64,000 nt of DNA from Streptomyces monomycini (GTDB lineage: Bacteria; Actinomycetota; Actinomycetes; Streptomycetales; Streptomycetaceae). Both the position numbers and the translations under genes were made by a program. How positions within the stretch are numbered: position 1 is the stretch's first letter; each line of letters starts with the position of its first letter. This document shows positions 45,394 through 52,176 of the stretch, piece after piece. The notes under the pieces are model-generated. The model did not search any database. It worked only from the letters and a program-made list of their open reading frames with translations, and had not been told where the DNA came from. The stretch spans positions 310,001 through 374,000 of the forward strand of contig NZ_JAFIQY010000004.1 of NCBI RefSeq assembly GCF_022271435.1. Reading direction: 5' to 3'.

Positions 45394-47003
45394 TTTCCCC
45401 AATCCAGGCCTTCGCCGCGGCCGCGGCGCGGCGCTGGGCGTTCCCGGTCGTCGCGGTGGTCGTCGTACCGGTCGTCCCGGCGCGCGTCGCGGCGGTCGTC
45501 CCGGCGGTCGTCGTACCGGTCGTCGTACCGCTCTCCGTACCGGTCGTCGGGGAAGTCCCCGGGCCGGCCGGTGCGGTAGTCGTCGCGCTCGGCGGCCGAC
45601 TGGACGCGGTCGGGCTCGTAGACGCGGCCGCGGTCGTCCTTCTCGTACAGCTCGTCGTCGTGCGGCGCGTCGCGGCGGTCGGCGTACCGGTCGTCGGCGG
45701 ACCGGCTGTCGGCGTACCGGTCGTCGGCGTACCCGTCCCCGTCCGGGCGGCCGCGGCGCCCCGGCTCGTGATCGTCGTAGGCCGTCTCCCGGCCGGGTCC
45801 GGAATCACGGTCCCGTTCCGGCGCGTCATCGAGCGCGGAGTCCCGTCCCGATCCCCGCCCGGAGCCGCGTCCCGAGTCCGGTGCGAAGTCCGGCTCTGCC
45901 TCCGGACCGGCCTCCGGATCGGCTTCCGGATCGGGCTCGTGCGCCCAGTCCATCCGCTGCCGTCCGCGGACCCGCTCCTGTTCGCCGCGGGGCTCGCCGC
46001 TCTCCAGCGCACGCCGCCGCGGCGGCTGCTCCAGGAAGGTGTCGGCCGCCCGCCCCACCACACCGCGCGTCGTCGACCGCAGGAGGTCGATGGCGGCCAG
46101 GGTCTGGTCGTTGAGGTCGTGGCGCTCGATCAGGCCGCCGTCGACGAAGCGGAACACCGTCTCGATCGACAGGGCCCGCTCCTCCCGGCGCTCCCGGCGG
46201 AACGCCTGCTGGATGTCCCACGCGTGGGCGGCGTCGCGTGCCATGAAGTACGCGAGCTGTCCCTCGTCACCACCGCTGAGCATGTCCTGCAGCTCGGTGG
46301 CCCTCATCCGGATCAATTCCTGTTCCTGCCGTTCCTTCCTCAGTGCCTCCACGTGCTGCCGGCGCGCGAGGTCGCCCTCGTGGTCGATCTCGGTGCGCTG
46401 CCGCTCCGCGCTGATCCCGCGTTCACTCAGGTCGATCCGTACGAACACCTCGGTCTCCAGGCCAAGTTCGTGTCCGAGGCGCAGGTCCGCCAGTTCGTTC
46501 TCCACCGCCCGGTCGGCCCGTTCCGCCTCGCTGATGCGGTAGCGCCTGGTCACTCCGCGCAGCCCCCGGAGGAGGACCGGCGAGAGGTACTGGGCGAGGT
46601 CCCACACATTGGCGCGGACCGCCGCGTACGCGTCCACGACGCGCCAGCGCACCTGCACCTCCGCGCGGAAGGACTCCGCGTCACCGGCCGCGGGGAGTTC
46701 GGTGCGGAACTCGGTCAGATGCCGGCCGACCCGCACCTCCATCACCTTGAACGCCCCTCGGAACAGCGGCCGGTTGACGTCCTCGCGGTGGTCCGGCCAC
46801 ACCACGCTGTGGCCGCCGTTCTCGTACATGAGCACCGCGGCCACCTGCACACTGGGCCGCCGGAACCGGCCGGACGACTCGTACTCCTGCACCAGCGGAC
46901 CCGGCACCGCCCCTCCGGGCCCCTGGCCGTGTCCCCCGGGCGCGCCGGGGACCGGGCCCTGCCCGTGGCCGTGCTGCGCGCCGTTCCGGCCGTCTTGCGT
47001 CAT
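45390..47003 (-). CDS. Band-7/SPFH-like protein with charged low-complexity tail
   Basis: 537 residues. About residues 35-300 look like a band-7/SPFH core: EVQVRWRVVDAYAAVRANVW, the helical ELADLRLGHELGLETEVFVRIDLSERG and a coiled-coil-like HEGDLARRQHVEALRKERQEQE. No N-terminal membrane segment is visible, so membrane contact, if any, would be peripheral. The C-terminal about 180 residues are disordered and highly charged, with RYDD/RRDD repeats ending RGEGLDWGK. SPFH proteins make oligomeric rings at membranes and could organise the effector encoded next. ATG 47003 is coupled to the NTPase stop; the stop is coupled to the effector start. Confidence 0.68.
   Translation of the reverse strand: MTQDGRNGAQHGHGQGPVPGAPGGHGQGPGGAVPGPLVQEYESSGRFRRPSVQVAAVLMYENGGHSVVWPDHREDVNRPLFRGAFKVMEVRVGRHLTEFRTELPAAGDAESFRAEVQVRWRVVDAYAAVRANVWDLAQYLSPVLLRGLRGVTRRYRISEAERADRAVENELADLRLGHELGLETEVFVRIDLSERGISAERQRTEIDHEGDLARRQHVEALRKERQEQELIRMRATELQDMLSGGDEGQLAYFMARDAAHAWDIQQAFRRERREERALSIETVFRFVDGGLIERHDLNDQTLAAIDLLRSTTRGVVGRAADTFLEQPPRRRALESGEPRGEQERVRGRQRMDWAHEPDPEADPEAGPEAEPDFAPDSGRGSGRGSGRDSALDDAPERDRDSGPGRETAYDDHEPGRRGRPDGDGYADDRYADSRSADDRYADRRDAPHDDELYEKDDRGRVYEPDRVQSAAERDDYRTGRPGDFPDDRYGERYDDRYDDRRDDRRDARRDDRYDDHRDDRERPAPRRGRGEGLDWGK
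45425..45560 (-). repeat. Repeat tract encoding R/D/Y-rich tail of the SPFH-like protein
   Basis: On the plus strand, units such as GTCGTCGTACCG and GTCGTCCCG recur. In the protein they give RYDDR and RRDDR repeats with alternating charge. Confidence 0.75.
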
Positions 47004-49318
47004 CGTCGTCCCTCTCCTTCCAGCACCGCCCGCATCCGCGCGGCCGCCCGGGGGGCGAGCGGTGCGTCGCTGTCCCGCTCCAGCCGGGCGACCAGCAGCA
47101 GCAACCGGTCCCGGTCGCGCCGCCCCTCCACCAGCCGCGGCAGGAACCCGCACAGCACGTCGAGCTGCCGCGGGTCCTTGGCCGCCCGCCGCATCCAGCC
47201 GCCCATCTCCTCCTGCGCCGCGGCGCCCGCCCGCGCCGTGTTCAGCGTGTTGTGCACCAGGTCCGCCAGCCACGGCGCCCGGCCGGGGTGGGCCGCGACC
47301 AGGGCCGCCGCCAGCGGCCAGGAGCCGTACGCCTCCTGTACGGGGCTGTCGCCCTGGAGCCCCCACAGGTGAGAGGTCCGGGTGGACAGCGCGCGCAGCA
47401 CCACCATCAGGGCGAGGTTCTGCCGGTTCTGGCGCGGGTCGCCGAGCCAGCGGGCCAGCCGCCGCAGCACCACGTCCGGCTCGGGCCCGGCCAGCAGCCG
47501 CGCCACGCTGTACGAGGCGGCGTCGGCCGGCTTGCCGCCGTCCTCCCGGCAGCCGATGCGGGCCAGTTCGTCCAGGGACTCGGCGACCGAGCCCGCCGCC
47601 ATGCCGTAGCCGTGCGCGAACGCCGCGGTCTCGCGGGCGGACCGGTCGTCACCGCGTGCCCATACGCGCAGCAGGCCGCGTACGGCGGGCCGCACCTGCG
47701 GGTCGCGGGCCGTCTCGGCCAGTGCGGTGGCCGCGGCCATCTGCTGCACCGGGCTGTCGGCACGGGCGAGCGGCAGCAGCACTTCGGAGAAGCCGTACAG
47801 GTAGTCCCGGGCGCACAGGATGCCAGCGGCGACGGCCGCGCGCACCCACACCTGGGGGCGCTGGTCGTCGCACAGGGACCGCAGCCAGCGGGTCAGCGGG
47901 CCGCGGACGTTGTGGTAGCCGTCCCACGCCTCGTACAGGACGGCGAGGGCGAGCTTGCGCCCCTGGAAGCGCATCGCCCGTACGGGAATGGTGGCGTCGC
48001 CCAGGTCCTCGACGGCCTGCTCGGGTACGGCGCGCGCGGCGGCCAGCCGGGCCTCGGTCTTCGCGGTGAACAGCGGGCGGCCCGGCGCGTACTGGGGGTC
48101 GAGGGTGACGGCCAGCTCCCAGGCGAGCAGTTCGGCCGCTTCGGTCACCAGGCTCTCGGCGGAGCCGTTGAAGGCCGCGAGCGACAGCCGCAGGGCCGCT
48201 GCGCGCAGGGCGGGCAGTGCCTCGGGCAGCGTGCCGGGACGGTCGGCCCCGGCGAGCCACTCCCGCGCCTGGCGCGGGGCGAACGTGGCGCACTGGGCGA
48301 GGAGCTGCGCGTCGTCGGCCTCGCCCCTGGCGTGCGCCGCGAGGTGGCCGGCGAACCGCGCCGCCTCGCCCGGCCGCAGGGCGTCCAGGCCCAGTGCCTG
48401 TTTGACGTCGGGGCGCTCGGCGACGTCCAGGGCCAGGCGGCACAGCCCCGGATCGACGTCGGAGAGCTGGTCCTTCACGTGCTGTTTCAGTACGTCGTCG
48501 GCGGGCGGGGGCGTGCACTGCGCGCCGTAGCGGCCGCGCACCAGGCGGTCGGCGAAGTCACCGGCGCCCACGACCAGGACGCCGTACGCCCCGCGCTCGC
48601 CGAGCAGCGCACTGAGCCGGTCCAGGTGCAGGTCGGAGAGCTGCGGTCCGGCGCCGCTCCCTGGCCCGTCGCCGCCGTCCCGGCCGCTGCCCCCGGAGGC
48701 GGCCGGAACCGCGCCGGCGTCCTCGTCGGGCAGTTCGAGCAGGTAACCGCGGCCGGTCTCGAACTTCTCCCGGCCGACGCTGTCGAGCGCGGTGGCGGGG
48801 TCCAGGCGGGACACCCCGGTGGCGACGTCCCGGAGGAGGGCGAGCCCCGTGGAGGTACGGCCGGTGCCGGGCTCTCCGCAGAGCGCCAGCAGGTGGGTGC
48901 GCAGCAGCCGGGTCTCCATCGCGTCGTACCCGGGGGGCGTGCGGTAGACCCGCTCCAGGCGCTCCAGTTCCTCGGCCGGCACCGGCCCGTCGACGAACAC
49001 GTCGTCGGTGCCGATCCTGACGTGTGTCTGGTAGAAGGTGTTGCCGTCAAAGACCTGACTGTCGCCCTCGACGTGCAGGCTGGTGCGGGCCTCACGGGCG
49101 GTACGGGCACCGCCCGCCTCGCCCGCGCCCCCCAGTGGGCTGCCCTTGGGGGCGTCCAGGCGCAGCTTCTCCTCGGGCTGCCCGGACGACCCGTCGCCGT
49201 CGGGCGCCTTGCCGTCCCTGGCCGTCCGCGCGTCGTCGTCCCGGCCGCCCGGCCTGCCGTCGGGCTGCGGCGGGGGCTGCTCGCCGGCGGGCGGCGCCCC
49301 CTCGTCCACATCGGTCAC
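47000..49318 (-). CDS. NTPase with variant P-loop and helical-repeat-like C-terminal half
   Basis: 772 residues. After a disordered N-terminus comes a short motif VEGDSQVFDGNT (83-94), then a nucleotide-binding region with GEPGTGRTS at 148-156. The usual P-loop Lys is Arg here, so nucleotide binding or hydrolysis may be altered. The C-terminal about 450 residues look like helical HEAT-type repeats (LALAVLYEAWDGYHNVRGPL; VQQMAAATALAETARDPQVR). The layout recalls STAND-like sensors. GTG 49318 overlaps the cyclase stop, so the two are made together; the stop is coupled to the SPFH-like gene. Confidence 0.75.
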   Translation of the reverse strand: MTDVDEGAPPAGEQPPPQPDGRPGGRDDDARTARDGKAPDGDGSSGQPEEKLRLDAPKGSPLGGAGEAGGARTAREARTSLHVEGDSQVFDGNTFYQTHVRIGTDDVFVDGPVPAEELERLERVYRTPPGYDAMETRLLRTHLLALCGEPGTGRTSTGLALLRDVATGVSRLDPATALDSVGREKFETGRGYLLELPDEDAGAVPAASGGSGRDGGDGPGSGAGPQLSDLHLDRLSALLGERGAYGVLVVGAGDFADRLVRGRYGAQCTPPPADDVLKQHVKDQLSDVDPGLCRLALDVAERPDVKQALGLDALRPGEAARFAGHLAAHARGEADDAQLLAQCATFAPRQAREWLAGADRPGTLPEALPALRAAALRLSLAAFNGSAESLVTEAAELLAWELAVTLDPQYAPGRPLFTAKTEARLAAARAVPEQAVEDLGDATIPVRAMRFQGRKLALAVLYEAWDGYHNVRGPLTRWLRSLCDDQRPQVWVRAAVAAGILCARDYLYGFSEVLLPLARADSPVQQMAAATALAETARDPQVRPAVRGLLRVWARGDDRSARETAAFAHGYGMAAGSVAESLDELARIGCREDGGKPADAASYSVARLLAGPEPDVVLRRLARWLGDPRQNRQNLALMVVLRALSTRTSHLWGLQGDSPVQEAYGSWPLAAALVAAHPGRAPWLADLVHNTLNTARAGAAAQEEMGGWMRRAAKDPRQLDVLCGFLPRLVEGRRDRDRLLLLVARLERDSDAPLAPRAAARMRAVLEGEGRR

Positions 49319-50325
49319 CTGCCGCCGCCTTCCGGTACGGGTCCGGTGTGCGGGGCGTCGGCGGCGGGTGGTTCGGGGGCGGGTGGTTCGGGGGCGGGCG
49401 TACGGGCCGGGGCCTGGGCGGGGGCCTTGTTGATGCCGACGAAGTCCCCGTTGGACCGGATGGTGTTGTTCCGGAAGGTCTGCTGGTCGCCGCCTACGTA
49501 CGCGAAGTTGTACTTGTTCGCGTACGGGGCGGGTGCGGGCGCAGGGGCCGTAGTGGCGGCTGCCCCCTCTCCCTCCGGCTCTCCCTCCGGGCCGGAAGCG
49601 GGCGGCGGGACCGTACCCCTGTGCCCCGCCCCGCCGCCCTGCTCCGGCGGCGGGTCCTGGACCGCGCGCACCCCCGTCGCGCACGGCCGGTCCCGCGCCG
49701 GCACCGCTGGTGACGGCGGTGCCTCGTGCGACGTCTGCGCCGGAAGGGGCGGGAACGGCAGCCGGGGAACGTGGAACCACGCCTCGACGTCCGTCTCCTT
49801 CTCCGACACCCGCGCCCGGCGGTAGTGCTCGGGCTCGATGCAGGTGCCGCCTTCCGCCACGACGTCGTGGTAGAGCGAGTCGGACACGACGAACAGCAGC
49901 GGCGACCGTTCGGCCAGCCGCATGACGCCGCGGGCGGTCTCGCTGTCGCACAGCCGGCAGGCGAGGTCCACGGCCCGCCCGGCCAGTCCCTTGGCGTCCT
50001 GGGCGACCGGGCCCGCGTGCATGGCCACGCGCATCCGCAGCGGCTCCAGCCGCCCCTCGTTCACCTGGCGCAGCTTCTGGTAGACGCCTTCGAGCCAGGG
50101 CCCCACCAGGTGCGCGGCCGGTACGTCGGGGGCGAGCGCGACCAGTACGCCGTCGCCACGGTCCTCGATGTGGCAGGACCCCTCGGCGACCCCGGCGGCG
50201 GTGAACCCGGCCTCGAAGACCTCGTACATCGCCTCGCGCATCCGCAGCTTCGCCCGCCAGCCGAGCAGTCCGGATCCGCAGACATCTCCGTTGACGACGA
50301 GTCGGTGCAAGGCTTCCGTGCTCAC
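49315..50325 (-). CDS. Class III nucleotide cyclase (Pycsar-cyclase-like)
   Basis: 336 residues. The first about 190 form a cyclase domain: NGDVCGSG carries the first metal Asp (D14), EDRGDGVL the second (D58), and RVAMHAGPV with LAGRAVDLACRL (about 115-125) the nucleotide-binding helix. It is therefore probably active. Which nucleotide it cyclises (A, G, C or U) cannot be told by eye. A long Pro/Ala/Glu-rich linker leads to a short C-terminal segment VGGDQQTFRNNT (277-288) that resembles one in the NTPase encoded next. GTG 50325 has AGGAGG upstream. It lies between a Crp-type sensor gene and the NTPase. Confidence 0.8.
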   Translation of the reverse strand: MSTEALHRLVVNGDVCGSGLLGWRAKLRMREAMYEVFEAGFTAAGVAEGSCHIEDRGDGVLVALAPDVPAAHLVGPWLEGVYQKLRQVNEGRLEPLRMRVAMHAGPVAQDAKGLAGRAVDLACRLCDSETARGVMRLAERSPLLFVVSDSLYHDVVAEGGTCIEPEHYRRARVSEKETDVEAWFHVPRLPFPPLPAQTSHEAPPSPAVPARDRPCATGVRAVQDPPPEQGGGAGHRGTVPPPASGPEGEPEGEGAAATTAPAPAPAPYANKYNFAYVGGDQQTFRNNTIRSNGDFVGINKAPAQAPARTPAPEPPAPEPPAADAPHTGPVPEGGGR

Positions 50326-50391
50326 TGGACCTCCTGGTTCGTGCCGACATGAAGCAGCATGGCCGGGGCGGGGTGGCGGGGCTGTAGCCGT

Positions 50392-51138
50392 TTACACAGC
50401 CGGCGGGGATTGCTCGGGACGTATGGGGACGGGGCCCGCCGGCGTACGACCGCCGGCCGCGCGCCCCTCGGCGAGCAGCCGCAGCAGCGCGAGGTCGAGC
50501 ACGGCCAGCCGCCGGGGGCCGGTCTGCACGACGCCCTGCTCACGCAGCAGGCGCAGTGCCTTGGCCACCGCTTCGCGGGTGGAGCCGACGGCCGCGGCCA
50601 GGTCGTGCTGCGGCAACGGCAGGTCGACGTCCACGCCGCCCGACCCGGGGGTTCCGGTGCGCTCGGCCAGTTCCGTCAGCCGCGCGGCGAGCCGTTGCAG
50701 CACCTTCTCCGAGGCCAGGGACCGCCGTTCGCCGTCCGAGCTGCGCAGCCGGGAACTGAACTGCCGCATGATCAGTACGGTCGCCACGGGCCGCGCCGCC
50801 AGGTAGCCGCGGAACCGGTCGCCGGGGACGACGATCCCGTCCACCGGGCCGAGCGCGGTGACGGTGGCGCTGCGCGGGCGGTGGTCGACGGCGGCCTGAT
50901 CGCCGACGACCTCGCCGCTGCCGCGCAGCGCGAGGATGAGCCGTACGCCGCGCTCCGTCTCCAGGGAGACGCCGGCCCAGCCGTTGACGATCGCCACCAC
51001 GAAGGTGGTGGTGTCGTTCTCCCTGAGGACGACCTCGCCCGGCGCGTAGCTACGACCCCGGCCGAGCGCGAGCAGTGCCCGCCGGTCCTGCGCCGGCAAC
51101 GCCGCCAGGAACGGCCTGCCGTCCTCGAAGAGACTCAT
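50392..51138 (-). CDS. Crp/Fnr-family cyclic-nucleotide-responsive regulator
   Basis: 248 residues. The N-terminal cyclic-nucleotide-binding barrel keeps the phosphate cassette: GE at 75-76 and RS at 89-90 in SGEVVGDQAAVDHRPRSATV. The C-terminal winged helix reads LPLPQHDLAAAVGSTREAVAKALRLLREQGVV. ATG 51138 has GGAGG close upstream. It is the first gene of the long minus-strand run and ends 66 bp before the cyclase start. It likely senses the cyclase product and controls the operon, perhaps through the AT-richer region upstream. It is not the main Crp of the genome by context, but this cannot be proved here. Confidence 0.85.
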   Translation of the reverse strand: MSLFEDGRPFLAALPAQDRRALLALGRGRSYAPGEVVLRENDTTTFVVAIVNGWAGVSLETERGVRLILALRGSGEVVGDQAAVDHRPRSATVTALGPVDGIVVPGDRFRGYLAARPVATVLIMRQFSSRLRSSDGERRSLASEKVLQRLAARLTELAERTGTPGSGGVDVDLPLPQHDLAAAVGSTREAVAKALRLLREQGVVQTGPRRLAVLDLALLRLLAEGRAAGGRTPAGPVPIRPEQSPPAV

Positions 51139-51575
51139 TCGCCTCCTCCCCCCCGCTGGTCTCGCTCACCCCGGCCCCGGCGCCCGTCGGCACGGCGGAC
51201 GCTCCGCCTCTGTGCATCTGGTCGCCCCAGGGCCCCGGCCCGGTTCCTCAGCCTGGCGGAGAAATGGGCTCGTCTCTGATTTCTTTCGTTACAGGCGGGG
51301 TTCTTGCGCAAATTGATCGAGCTGCGCTCGGTTGAGTTACAGAAGGTTAGGGTCGTGATCGGGCCCCGTCAACGCTTTTTCAACCCTCAACTGCCGTATC
51401 GCACAAGGGATTTGACCTCCCCGAACACCTGTACCTCACCCGGCCCGATTCCGATCATGGCTCACCACCCCCTGCGAACCGTGACCGCCACTTGACGCGC
51501 CACACACCGGACCGTCACTCTCCGACTGCGCACGGCGCTCCGAGGAGAGCGCTCACCGCGGAGGGCGGACACACG
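51139..51575. promoter_or_regulatory. Divergent control region, Crp operon / 177-aa gene
   Basis: No gene-like frame is seen. The stretch 51270-51430 is clearly less GC-rich than its surroundings and should hold the promoters of both divergent units. Loose inverted arms GTTGAG (about 51329-51334) and CTCAAC (about 51386-51391) are present; no clean TGTGA/TCACA Crp site was found. Confidence 0.45.
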
Positions 51576-52109
51576 ATGCACGGCCGACTCGACGAAGTGG
51601 TGCCCGCACCGGTCCGGGACCAGGTCCGGGCAGCCGAAGCCGCACTGAGCAAGACGGTTACCGCCGGCCTGCCCGCACCGGTACGGATGACCTGCGCTCA
51701 GCGCGTCGTCGCGGTGGTGGGCACCCTCTGCGGCGAACTCTCGGAGAGCGCGACTCCGGGAGCGGACAACTTGCTGAGCGCTGAACGGTGCTGTGGCGGC
51801 GCCAGTGCCGTGCTCGCCGGGTACCTCGGAGAGCATCTGATCGAGAAGTACGGCAGCGCCGCCCGTGCCTGCGATCTGTCAGCGGTGCGCGAGGGCTCGC
51901 CCACCTTGCGGTGGCGAGCGAACGACAGGGACATCGCGGAAGTGGCCGCATGGCTTGCGGGTTCAGCAGCGCAAGCGGAGGCGACACTTGAGGGCGCGGC
52001 CCAATGCGCCACGGCCCCGAGGAAACTCCGCGACGCGGCAGCAGCCGCCGCTGAGTACTCCCACCAGGCATGGGCCTGGCTCGGTGGCGACAGCGGCGGC
52101 TGGCCGTGA
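51576..52109 (+). CDS. Hypothetical protein, 177 aa
   Basis: No family is recognised. It is soluble and helical by composition and Ala-rich, with cysteines at TCAQR, TLCGEL and ERCCGG. ATG 51576 has GGAGGGCGG just upstream and is preferred over the more distal 51492. It is divergent from the Crp/cyclase operon and convergent with pnkp, so it may be a small accessory of either or neither. Confidence 0.65.
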   Translation: MHGRLDEVVPAPVRDQVRAAEAALSKTVTAGLPAPVRMTCAQRVVAVVGTLCGELSESATPGADNLLSAERCCGGASAVLAGYLGEHLIEKYGSAARACDLSAVREGSPTLRWRANDRDIAEVAAWLAGSAAQAEATLEGAAQCATAPRKLRDAAAAAAEYSHQAWAWLGGDSGGWP

Positions 52110-52176
52110 CGAGAGCGGACATGCCGAACACCCCGTGCGCATCGGCTTCGCCGGCGGCACCCGGGCCCGGTACCGG

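Noticed and set aside
49319..50350. In-frame upstream extension of the NTPase gene across the cyclase
   Set aside because: The cyclase frame there has metal-binding motifs and its own RBS; the extension has none.
51139..51575. Classical Crp site (TGTGA-N6-TCACA) before the Crp gene
   Set aside because: No sequence close enough to the consensus was found on either strand.
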